The notes under the pieces are model-generated. The model saw nothing but the letters and a program-made list of their open reading frames with translations. It did no database searches and was not told the origin of the DNA. DNA of 64,000 bases from Anaeramoeba flamelloides (lineage: Eukaryota > Metamonada > Anaeramoebidae), in the NCBI GenBank assembly GCA_027625915.1, contig JANTQA010000070.1, positions 3,663,001 through 3,727,000 on the forward strand. The letters are read 5' to 3'. Below are positions 10,865 through 20,450 of the stretch, in pieces. The translations under genes and the position numbers were made by a program. The first letter of the stretch is position 1. Each line of letters starts with the position of its first letter.

Positions 10865-12427
10865 TTAGTGTATACTTTTTCCTGTTAATTTATATACAAG
10901 TTTTTTTTTTTTTTTTTTCTTGGGTTTCATTGATTCTAAATATCTTTTTGTAAAAAAAATTCTTTCTTTATATAGTTTTTCTATTTGTTGTTTTTCTTGC
11001 TGTTTTTTTTGTTGTTTTTCTTGTTGTTTTTTTTGTTCATGTCTAAGTTGCCACAATAGTTTTTGGTTCTTTTCTCTAGTGGCGATGATCTCATTATTTC
11101 TAGCATAAAAATCATCGTTGTCGTCTTCGTCGTCTTCGTCGTCGTCATCCTCATCAAAGTATGGGTTCATTTTAACAACTTTCTTTGTAGAATTATTGTT
11201 ATTTTGCTTCTTATTATTATTCAAATTTGGAAAGGTGTTTTTGGTTTCTAATGTATTGTTATTTGAAATATTGATATCTTCTTCGAGAAGTATGACATTT
11301 GATTGTGAAATTTTTGGTTTTGAGTGTTTCCATTCGCCATTTGAAAAAACTAAAACTTTGCCGTCGTAATTCGGAGACTTGTATAAAATGGATTTTACAA
11401 ACCCGTCTACAATTAAATCTGTAAAGATCAAATCATTTTGACAGAAAGGACATTTCCAGACAGTCTTTTGGTGGTTCTGAACTGCCCATCCTAAAAAGCC
11501 CTCAAGGTCAAAACAGTCCAGATGGGAGCAAGTGTCGCCACGTGCAGGAATTCGAATCCGGTTAATTCCCAAGGGGCATTTTAATGAAATACTCACTTGC
11601 TGTGTTTTTAGGTCTTCATCGATTTTATCTTCGTTTTCGTTTCCTAGATTTTGCTCGATATCCATCTCTCGATTCGTATTATTTTGAGAATATCTTTGCT
11701 TGACCGATTGGTTGCTTGAGTGGAGACCAAAAATTCTTTTTTTATGATCTTCCCAAGAAGCAGAGATATCGATTTCGCGAGTTGAAGTAATTATTTTGAT
11801 TAATTCCCCAATCGTAAAATATTGCATTTGTTGCAAAACAAGCACCCAGTCATGTTCCACATCATTAATCGAGACCTGGAGCCAATCTGATCCGTTGCCT
11901 TTGAAATCTTTTAAATCTGCTGGAAGAGGCCCACATTGCTTGTTTGGAAGAGCGATTTTCTTTTCATTGATGAAAAGATCAATTCCAGAGGGCCAATTTT
12001 TGTTTGTCAAGTTTGGTAAAGATCTGTTATAACAGCACCAATAAACACCAGTTTCCCGATTACCCACAGGGATCCTTCGGTTGCCATTTAATCTCAAAAC
12101 ACGTTGAAACACTTCCCTCGGGATCTTCGTACGTATTATTCGCCGCGACGTTAATGGCAAGGGGCCAATGATCGGTAACGACACAGGACGAAATGTTGGG
12201 TCGCTTCCTTGAAGTATCTCGTAGATGACAGTCCAGGGGAAGTAATTGTTATGCAAATGCACACCTAGCTCTTTATAGATCTCATTATTCTTTTTTTCTT
12301 GGAATTGGTTTCGGATCCTTTCCAAACGGAGCCTTGATTCTTCTTCTTGTGGTTGATCTTGAAGATACCTCCATAGGGGCGGATCTACTCGGAAATAACT
12401 TCTCTGAATCTCTAAATCTTCTTGCAT
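10865..12427 (-). CDS. PIAS/Siz-like SUMO E3 ligase (PINIT plus SP-RING)
   Basis: Predicted SUMO E3 ligase, transferring SUMO from Ubc9 to nuclear substrates. Numbering from the chosen Met (12427), about residues 80-240 look like a PINIT domain (GPLPLTSRRI, NRETGVYWCCYN, GSDWLQVSIN). About residues 290-345 are an SP-RING: LKCPLGINRIRIPARG, then CSHLDCFDL, then VWKCPFC, which supplies the Cys/His/Cys/Cys zinc ligands of the MIZ fold. The tail holds an Asn-rich stretch, an acidic run around DEDDDDEDD, a Gln/Lys coiled coil (KKQQEKQQ) and a basic KPKKKKKKK segment that may act as a nuclear signal. The frame extends 31 codons upstream, but those residues are hydrophobic and unlike the rest, so the Met before QEDLEIQ is preferred. 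No SAP domain is visible at the N-terminus. The CDS is 520 residues with no evident intron. Confidence 0.9.
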   Translation of the reverse strand: MQEDLEIQRSYFRVDPPLWRYLQDQPQEEESRLRLERIRNQFQEKKNNEIYKELGVHLHNNYFPWTVIYEILQGSDPTFRPVSLPIIGPLPLTSRRIIRTKIPREVFQRVLRLNGNRRIPVGNRETGVYWCCYNRSLPNLTNKNWPSGIDLFINEKKIALPNKQCGPLPADLKDFKGNGSDWLQVSINDVEHDWVLVLQQMQYFTIGELIKIITSTREIDISASWEDHKKRIFGLHSSNQSVKQRYSQNNTNREMDIEQNLGNENEDKIDEDLKTQQVSISLKCPLGINRIRIPARGDTCSHLDCFDLEGFLGWAVQNHQKTVWKCPFCQNDLIFTDLIVDGFVKSILYKSPNYDGKVLVFSNGEWKHSKPKISQSNVILLEEDINISNNNTLETKNTFPNLNNNKKQNNNNSTKKVVKMNPYFDEDDDDEDDEDDNDDFYARNNEIIATREKNQKLLWQLRHEQKKQQEKQQKKQQEKQQIEKLYKERIFFTKRYLESMKPKKKKKKKLVYKLTGKSIH

Positions 12428-12744
12428 ATTGCTTTTTGAAAAGAGAAAAACAACCAAAAATGATTTTTTTGAATTTCCAATCACAACACAAAATCTCTTG
12501 ACTTTTATCATCACTTTCAAACACTGCCAGATACTCTAAAAACCTTTCAAGCATTTCCAACACTTTTCAATACTTTGAATTACAAAATACTTTGGACAAT
12601 TTTATTCAAGTACTGAGAGTTTTTAAGGTATTTTAGTACACTGGATTAAAACAAAAAATTAATATTTTTCAAAAAATTAACTGAATTACACAATTTTGAA
12701 ATAACTGAAGAGAGATTATAAATTTCAAATAGAAAAATAGAAGT

Positions 12745-13515
12745 TTAAAAATAGCAGAAATTCAATTTTCAGATCAAGTCAAATAATGAGTAAAAATTCA
12801 AAAATTTATTCTCATATTGCAGCTAAATATATTAAATTATTGGTTGCCACTAACAGTTTGAATAATGATATTGATTCAATATTCTAAATCTTTCGATTTT
12901 TACCTTTTCAGAAAATGTAGAAATCAAAAGAATTCCCATATTCCTCAAAATCAATTGAATAACTAACTGAAAATTGAAATCTTATCTATTTAAAATTTTA
13001 AAATTATAAATCAGAATTGTTTTAAACCTTTTGAAATATTGGAATGTTATTTAATATAGTAAAAATGTTTGATTATTTTCGATTTTTATTAAATTCAGAT
13101 TAATTATATATTAAAAAATAAAAAATCGATAAAGTTTCCCAATTTAAATTTCAAAATTGTGCAACAAATTATTCAAAGAAAAATCTAAATGGGGTATAGA
13201 TTCTTATTTTATATAAAAAAAATAAATTAATCCGAAAGTCGATATTTTCAAATAAATATGTCTTTGATCTAAGCCATAATCACAACATATTAGATTTTAA
13301 TTTTCAGTTAGTTATTCAATTGATTTTGAGGAATATGGGAATTCTTTTGATTTCTACATTTTCTGAAAAGGTAAAAATTGAAATATTTAGAATATTGAAT
13401 CAATATCGTTATTCGTCTGTTAGTTCTACCAATAATTTAATATATTTAGCTGCAATATGAGAATAAATTTTTGAATTTTTATGAATATTTGGCTTGATCA
13501 GAAAAATTGAATTTT
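12745..13515. mobile_element. Large foldback element, about 220-bp arms
   Basis: The left arm (about 12760-12985) and right arm (about 13290-13515) are inverted copies. Shared blocks include TTTATTCTCATATTGCAGCT, AATCAAAAGAATTCCCATAT and CAATTGAATAACTAACTGAA. The spacer of about 300 bp is AT-rich and non-coding. It lies just upstream of the SUMO ligase gene. Confidence 0.75.
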
Positions 13516-14815
13516 TGGGTTTGAGGTTTGACAGTTATGGCCAAAAAAATCAATAACTGAGTTAATACTTTGATTTTGTATTTTGAAAAAATCACCTAAT
13601 ATGCCGAGAGACTCTTAGTATCTTGTTTAAAGGTGTATGAGTTATTTCCAGATATGGAGTTATTAGAGATTACACTTGCCGATGATAATCATAAAATTGT
13701 TTTGAAAAAACAGTCTCAATGTGTTCCATAATCTCAAATAAATTTATTGATTGAGTATCTCTTTTAACCAAAAAATGTAAAATTTTCACAGTTCCAATAA
13801 TTTTAACAATTTTTCCGTTCTATAATCATGATAAAATTTTATTTTAATATTTCATATTTTAAATTTCATATTTTAAATTTCAAATTGATAGATACCAAAT
13901 AGTTACAAGTGTTGTACTAGATATTTTTTGCTGTTACTATTATACTTTTGAAATGATTTAAAAATTTAACTTGTGTTTGAAAACATCTTAAAGCTATTAA
14001 TTTTTTGAAATTTTCTCTCTACTTATTTTTTTAAATTTAAAAAATCCAAATTATATACAAACTAAATCATTTTTTTCACATTTTTTACTAAATTGAGCCA
14101 ATTTAACTTATATTTATCAAAGGTATAATTAGATTTCCGAGATACAAAATAAAATGAAAAGATCTAAAGGATATAATTTTTGAGTAATTTTATGGTTTGT
14201 AAATAGATTTCAATTTTCAAGTAATTTAGGGTAGACTAAAATACTATGAATATTAAAAATAAATATTAAATTTTTAAACAGTAAAAAATAAAATAAATAA
14301 ATAAAATAAAGAAGAAAAGAAAAAAAAATTAGTTGAAAATGAAAAACTTAAATTTTCATTTCAACATAATCATGAACTATAACAAAAACAATTCATAAGA
14401 AGCTACCATATTCCTTTTTAATTTTCTTTTGATCTTTTTCTTTCTTTTTTTACGAAATATTTTCCAATAGAAAAATTTTTTTTCAAAAAAAATATTTAAT
14501 AAAACTTATACCTTAAACATTCTAGTAACAATCTATTTTGCTTTTCTTGAATGTTATTGATATTAATGTAAAAATATTATATAAATCTGTATATATTTTT
14601 TTTCCAAACCAATTATTTAAATTGAAGAAGAACTTATCATTGTTTTAAAAATTTCCAGACACTATAAACAATATTTTTTTCTCTACATTTAGTATATTAA
14701 AGCTCGTTATATGATATATATTTATATTATCAGTGAAAAATTTTGACTTGAATAGCTTAATTAAATAATTTAAACATTTGTAAAAAGGTGAAACAGGAAA
14801 AAAAATCAAACACAA
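13516..14815. other. AT-rich intergenic DNA
   Basis: No gene or strong repeat seen. ATTTCATATTTTAAA is duplicated in tandem near 13848-13880, and a (AAATAA)n patch lies near 14283-14305. Confidence 0.5.
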
Positions 14816-14817
14816 AT

Positions 14818-14995
14818 TTGAAGGTTTATAAACACTGAAATTCGAAAAGGGGTTATCTTGTGTAGGAAATATACGTTAATTTGGTTCTTAGCTGATCAAT
14901 ATTGTACTTGGAATGGATTTTAATATTGGTTCAAAATGGCAATTTTTGACTATTTATTTTTAATTTTTCCAAATTCCGAATTTAACAGTTTAAGA
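14818..14995 (+). repeat. Solo left arm of a TTAAGGTTTACAAT-family foldback
   Basis: Contains GGGGTTATCTTGTGTAGG, GGTTCTTAGCTGATCAATAT and TTGGTTCAAAATGGCAATTT. This is a diverged version of the arm that follows directly at 14995, and the reverse complement of the arm at 4535-4745. Confidence 0.55.
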
Positions 14996-15188
14996 CTTAA
15001 GGTTTACAATTCCTGAAATCTTTAAAAAAATATTATTTTATGTAGGGTGTAGTAAATACTTGTTAATTTGATTCTTATTTGATCATTTTTGTGATTTGTA
15101 TGAGTTTTGAGAGTGGTCAAAATATGACAATTTTTGACAATTTATTTTTTTCTTCAGTAATCCCAATTGAAGAGTGTAAGACTAATAT

Positions 15189-15386
15189 AATCAGTTCCAC
15201 TTTTAAGGCACAAACTTTCAACGAAATTTAAGGTACAAAAAAAATCTCCAATCCTAACACATTTTTTTTGAAATTTTTTTTATACAAATTATTTTACTAG
15301 AATTTGAATTTTGTGTCTTATTTTATAATTTTTTTTTGTGAATTAAATTTCTTTGATATTTTGTGCCTTAAAAGTGTAACTAACTG
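15189..15386. mobile_element. Palindromic MITE, copy 2 (nested)
   Basis: Starts TCAGTTCCACTTTTAAGGCA and ends AAAAGTGTAACTAACTG followed by TA. Core arms match copy 1 with more substitutions. It is inserted inside the 14995-16105 foldback. Confidence 0.8.
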
Positions 15387-15679
15387 TATAGAAGAAGTTA
15401 AGTTACAAAAAAATGTGATTAGTATGTTTTTGATTGAAATTTTTATTAATTTTTGGTTTTATTTTGAACATTTGGAAAAAAATTTTTTTCATTCGGTCAA
15501 TTTACTAAAAATTAAATCAAAATTTTGTGCGACAATCGAAAAATCATTTTTTATTTATTAAATATTTAAATGTGTAAATGAAACTCTTGGTACCCTTAGA
15601 ATTATACATCCTTTCAGAAATTTAAGCGTAGAATCATTGATTTCACGTTTTTCAATTAATAAAAATATATTTCAAACTA

Positions 15680-15877
15680 CAGTCGGTTCCACTTTTCAGA
15701 CACAAACTTTCAACGAAATTTAAGGCACAATAAAAATCTCAAATTAAGGCACAAAATTCAGGTTCTAGTAAAATAAATTGTAAAAAAAAAAAATTCCAAA
15801 TTTGGTGCCTTAATTTGAGATTTTTATTGTGCCTTAAATTTGGTTTAAAGTTTGTGTATTAAAAGTGGAACTGAGTG
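15680..15877. mobile_element. Palindromic MITE, copy 3 (nested)
   Basis: Starts CAGTCGGTTCCACTTTTCAG after TA (15678-15679) and ends GTGGAACTGAGTG followed by TA. It has the same internal AAATCTCAAATTAAGGCAC block as copy 1. Confidence 0.88.
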
Positions 15878-16105
15878 TATTAAAATATATTTTTTTTCTT
15901 AAACCCTGGCCAATCGATTAATCTTACACTTTTCAATTCAGATTTCAGAAAAAATAAATTGTCAAAATTTTCTATTTTAACCACTTTCAAAACCCATACC
16001 AATCACAAAAACGATCAGATAAGAACCAAATTATCAAGTATTTACTACACCCTATATAAAATAATATTTTTTTAAAAATTTCAGGGAAAGGAAACCTTAA
16101 ATAAA

Positions 16106-17672
16106 AACCTTAATAGAACCAAAAAATGAAAATTTAAATCAATTAATAAAAGAAAAAATAAATGAATAAAGATTAAATAGATGATTCAACACTTCAACAG
16201 CTTTTTAAAATACTATCTTTTTGTGAGTGCATTTTTTTAATTGATGAAACATTAAAAATTTGTTGATAAAAATTAACAAATTTTGATCTCTGAAAAATCA
16301 CTCTGACAATTCTAATAATAAAAAAAAAAAAAAAAATCAAACTATGTTTGTTGATTTGGTTGAAAATAGTCACATGAATTATTCTTTGAAGTTAATATTT
16401 TTCTCATTTTAATTGATTTTCGTTTTTGTATAAGATTCTATTCTAATATCCATTGAAAAGATCAATGTTGGGTTTCTTTTATTCCCTTTTTAGATTTTTT
16501 TTTTCAAATTTGATATCAATTTTACCTATTCATTTTTTTATATATCGATAAATTGTTCTTTCATAATTCCCTTCAAATAATACATAAAATCTCCATTTAC
16601 ATTCTAGAATTATTATTTTTGTTTTTTGTTTTAACGGTCTGGTCATTGATCTTAGATTTTTCCAATACTCAAGTAGTGTAGTAGACCAAAAAATGGTATT
16701 GTGAAATTTCCCTTCTTTTGATTGACAAAATTCAAATAACATATAAAAAAAATTTCAGAGGATCTCATTTGCAAAAAATTCAATTCAAAAAAAAAAAGGT
16801 CTAAAAATCCAGGTATCAATATTCAAATTTAAAAAAATAAATACTTATTTTCTTCTTTTTCAATTTCAAAAGTGTTGAATTTCTCTAATTTCAAACAAAT
16901 TATCTACTTTAAGTATACAATCAATTTAATTCAATTTAATCTTATTTTTGGTTATTTTTTAACTCTCTATAATCATCAGAGTAAGCATATTGTAAGATTA
17001 TGGTGAAATATAATAACTTATTCCAGAAAAATAAAAAAAATGTAAAAAAAAAATCTTCGAGATCTTAAAAAGATCAAAGAGAGATACTTCAAAATCAACA
17101 CAAATGATTTCAAAATGATAATTCTAAACCATTCTAATAGAAAATTAATTCTCACTCTATGGCATTTTATGTTAAAAATCTATTCTTTTTTGATTGTTGA
17201 TTTTTGGAGATAGATCACGTTCATCATATGTTGGTTTGTTTTTGATTGTTATTAGGTATTCATTAAAATTACTAAAGTTTATTATTTCATTTCAGAAAAA
17301 TATTTTTTCTCATAATGATTCGACCCTAAATATTCTGTTCATAAACTTAAAATATTGTTTTTTTATCATTTTTCAGAGATAAAACACCCTTGAAAATGTT
17401 GTTCTTTGAATCTTATAAGAAATTAAATTTCTATTTCCACATTCCAATTCAGTAAGAAGTGGTTTAAATTGAACTTTAACTCAATCACAAAGAATTTATC
17501 AGGACATATCCTTAAAATGTAAAACAGTTAAAGTATTTAAATAATAATATGGAACCGTGTAAAAACGAATCTTCTTATAAAGTGTTTTGGTACCTTAAAA
17601 CCTTCTTTTTTCAGAAATCATTTTCTTTTAATTTCTCCCTATCAAAATTAACCAGTTAACAAATTCATAATA
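16106..17672. other. Intergenic region upstream of eS27
   Basis: AT-rich. The minus-strand frame 16530-16742 (70 codons) has a protein-like composition, with LLEYWKNLR and ending near YERTIYRYIKK. It may be a remnant of a decayed mobile-element protein, but I cannot assign it to a family. The remainder shows A/T homopolymers and no repeats of the named families. The last 300 bases presumably contain the eS27 promoter. Confidence 0.4.
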
Positions 17673-18200
17673 ATGACTGTAAACCTCAAATTTCTTCAAA
17701 ATCTTCTTTGTTAATCGGCTATTTCTTTTACAGCCCAAGTGTTGAAGAATTTTTCATCCACACTAATACTTGTTCTTTTTTTTCTTTCAATACCTTGCCA
17801 TATAGTCCGAACGTGATTTACTCAACATTGATCTTGAAGATGAAGACAAAAAACACAAAATGAAAAGAATTGTTCCAACACCAAACTCTTATTTCCTTGA
17901 TGTTCAATGTTCACGTTGTTCAATGATGTAACTTTTCTTTTTCATTTTACCTTTACCAAGAATTCGCTTTTAAAAATTTTTTTTTTATTTTTTTTTTATT
18001 TGCTTTTTGTTGTTTTTTTTTTTTCTTTTTTAATTTTTTTTTGAAAAAAATATACACTTCAACTTCAAAGTTCAATTGTCTTTTCTCACTCACAAACAAT
18101 TTTCAAATGCCCAAAATGCCAAACTGTTCTTGCTAGACCATCTGGTGGTAAGGCTACCATTTCACCAAAGTGTAGATTCAGGAAGAAAATTAATGACTAA
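17673..18200 (+). CDS. RPS27: 40S ribosomal protein eS27, three exons
   Basis: Small-subunit ribosomal protein of the S27e zinc-ribbon family. Exons are 17673-17678, 17806-17927 and 18071-18200, giving 85 residues plus stop, against 84 in animals. Exon 1 is only ATG ACT, with donor GTAAAC. Exon 2 (after ATATAG) encodes SERDLLNIDLEDED, KHKMKRIVPTPNSYFLDVQ and CSRC, and ends in phase 2 at donor GTAACT. Exon 3 (after CAAAG) completes the Ile codon and encodes SIVFSHSQT, FKCPKC, QTVLARPSGGKATIS and CRFRKKIND. The zinc ribbon C-x2-C-x14-C-x2-C is intact across the second splice, and alignment to the family is gap-free there. Choice of exon 1 rests on phase, donor quality and the family's N-terminal length. 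Introns are 127 and 143 nt. Confidence 0.93.
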
Positions 18201-19130
18201 AATAGATCAAGAATGTGCACCTTATTTTCTTCATCCCAATTCTATTTTTGAAGAAACTTTTTATAGAAAACAACAACAATCTCAATTAAAAAACATCTTT
18301 TATTATCTTAAAATTATTTAGATCTTTCAATAAAAAAAGACAAAGAGCAACAAGACATTGAGTTTTTTTTTTTGACTCTATTCTTTGATTTTCTTCTTCA
18401 TATTTACCCACCAACACAAAAAACAGGTTTTTTTCTGGTTAGAGAGGAGCTTTGAGAAAATAAAGGCTTTTTTCTAATTTCAACGCCAACGACAATCTTA
18501 ATCACGAGATTCGTCAAGAACATTTGTGATGTAAAACAAATCTTGAAACAAATTTTTTTACTCTTTGGGGTTTCAACCATTTCTACTTTGGCAATTTGTG
18601 TAATGCTTGATTTAATTCAAATGAAACTCTTTTTTTCTCAAAACCATTGGTATCAAATGCTCAAAAAAAGTACTTTGTTCCGAAATTTGATCTCAAAATG
18701 TTGTTAATACTCTGAGGAGAATATTTAAACTAGCGTCTTTCAAGTCTTGATCAAACAGAAATTTGAAAACCTCAAAGACTGAAAAATGGATATGTTTTTT
18801 TCATTCTCTTAGACCTTTTTAGAGTACACTATAAGATCACATATTAGTCATAAAATAATCAAAATCAACAAAAAAAAAAAAATAACACTCAAAAAGATTG
18901 TAAAGATAAAACAACTCACAACCTTTTTTTTTCTACTCAAATAAAACAATTCTCTAAAAAAAAAAAAAATATGTACCTTATATTCAAGAATTGTTCCTTT
19001 AAAAACCATTATTTTTTGTGCTTTATTTGATTAATTAGAATGTTTGTTTAAAAGCGCAGAGACCCTAATGAAAAAATGAAATATTATATTAACATTCATG
19101 AAATAAGAACTAATAAGATCACGATCATGA
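18201..19130. other. Intergenic region downstream of eS27
   Basis: The first 120 bases are probably eS27 3' untranslated sequence. The stretch 18460-18830 is less AT-rich than the flanks and looks like a gene border. A 40-codon minus-strand frame near 18402-18524 is too short to call. A-rich runs occur near 18870 and 18955. Confidence 0.4.
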
Positions 19131-20115
19131 AAAAATTTTTTATAAAAAAAATTAAACATTTGCTAATTTTACACTTTTTAATAACTTCAATTATAATAAA
19201 CAATATTGATTAATAAAAGATCTTTGATCAAAAAATATTTACAAGATATTTTATGATTTAAGTTGAAAAATCCAATTTTATGGGTCCGATTAAGATTTTT
19301 TTTCAAATTTACTAGTAAAAAATTTGAATATTTTTTTTTGCTTCGAGTTAAGAAAGAATCCATTTTATCATATTTTAAAAGCATTTTAAATCTGATGAAT
19401 ATCTTTCAATAGGTAACCAATTATTTGGACTATTAAAGAATTATTTGTTATTTTAAATTGGAAAATAATTTTTTTTTTTTTTGATTTTCCGTTTAGGTTT
19501 TCTTGAATTTTCTGTTTATTCCAAAAATCGATAGATTTTCGAGAGGCTTTTTTGAGTTTTACTATTTATTCGGAAAATCTATTGATTTCAGGGTGTTTTT
19601 TTAAAGTTTTCTATTTTATTTGTGAAGTTTTCTAAGTTTTTTGGGGGTTTTCTATTTTATTTGATTAATCTATTGATTTTCGTTAGGTTTTTTTGAGTTT
19701 TCTATTTATTCGGAAAATCTATCGATTTTCATTAGGTTTTTTTTACTTTTTGTAATAAACCGAAAATCTCTTAAATTTTTCTGTTTATTTTAAAAAGTAA
19801 ATAAAACCTAGAACACTTCACAAATAAAATAGAAAACTCAAAAAAAAACACACGAACTTCAATAGATTTTCTAAATAAAATGGAAAACCTCAAGAAAGGC
19901 TAGGCACTATAAGACACTTCCGTTAGTTATTTTTTAATCTAAGAAATAAAAAGTAAATTTTTGAAATAAACTGAAAATTAAATAAATTTTTGGTTTATTC
20001 CAAAAAGTAAAAAAAAAACCTACTGAAAATCTATAGATTTTCCAAATAAAATGGAAAACCTCAAGAAAAGTTAGGCACTTTACAGTACTTGGTGCTTTAC
20101 GGACACTCTCGTTAG
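19130..20115 (-). repeat. Composite repeat, copy 3 (inverted)
   Basis: 19130-19450 is the reverse complement of 44500-44835 (shared TAATAAAAGATCTTTGATCA, TTACACTTTTTAATAACTTC and ATATCTTTCAATAGG). It is followed at 19480-20115 by the AAACCTAACG/GATTTTCGTTAGG foldback module, including TAGGCACT phrases at 19900 and 20070. The module order is the mirror of copies at 37.1-37.96 and 43.6-44.8 kb. Confidence 0.65.
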
Positions 20116-20117
20116 GT

Positions 20118-20450
20118 TTGCCAAAATTTATCATCAGTTATTTTTTCCCTCTATTTGAGTTTTTTTTTTTTTTAGATGATAAGAGTGTTTATAAAATTAT
20201 TAGTTATTATCTGTTCAAAAAAAAATACGACAAAGTTGAATTTAAAGAAAATTCATTCCCACTTGCATTTAAAAATTATTTACCCCAAAATTGTCACTTT
20301 TTTTATAAGCTAGAGATTTTTAAAAATCATAATACTTTCGAAAACAATAAATACAGCAGCCTTGAGATTTTTAAGTGCTGTGGTATAGATTATATTTTGA
20401 ATAATCTATTAAATAGGATAGAAATAATAATTGAAGTTATATATTTGTAG
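20118..20450 (+). CDS. Uncertain hypothetical ORF or exon
   Basis: The frame from an acceptor-like T14-AG at about 20175 to TAG 20448 has protein-like content (DDKSVYKIISYY, KEN-SFPLAFKNYL, QNCHFFYKLEIF, EIFKCCGIDYIL). I do not recognise a family. It sits at the border of the foldback repeat, so it could be an exon of a decayed gene. The first 19 codons read poly-Phe and are probably intronic. Confidence 0.25.
   Translation: MPKFIISYFFPLFEFFFFLDDKSVYKIISYYLFKKKYDKVEFKENSFPLAFKNYLPQNCHFFYKLEIFKNHNTFENNKYSSLEIFKCCGIDYILNNLLNRIEIIIEVIYL

Larger units (their letters stand above)
14995..16105. mobile_element. Foldback element of the TTAAGGTTTACAAT family with two MITEs inserted
   Basis: The left arm (about 14995-15185) begins TTAAGGTTTACAATTCCTG and contains TTATGTAGGGTGTAGTAAAT. 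The right arm (about 15905-16105) is its inverted copy (ATTTACTACACCCTATATAA, then CAGGGAAAGGAAACCTTA). Between the arms lie two TA-flanked MITEs (15189-15386 and 15680-15877) and a unique core, CTCTTGGTACCCTTAGAAT plus TTTCAGAAATTTAAGCGTAG. The same core and arms occur at 55390-56120 without the MITEs, which dates the MITEs as later insertions. Confidence 0.8.

Noticed and set aside
12428-12520. 31-residue upstream extension of the SUMO ligase
   Set aside because: Hydrophobic, unrelated composition; the downstream Met at 12427 begins the region with normal coding character.
16530-16742. Minus-strand 70-codon frame as a host gene
   Set aside because: Protein-like, but no family or exon partner found; could be a mobile-element remnant, so only mentioned in the intergenic entry.
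18076-18321. 81-codon plus frame overlapping eS27 exon 3
   Set aside because: Out-of-frame shadow; the eS27 frame has family-level similarity and this one does not.
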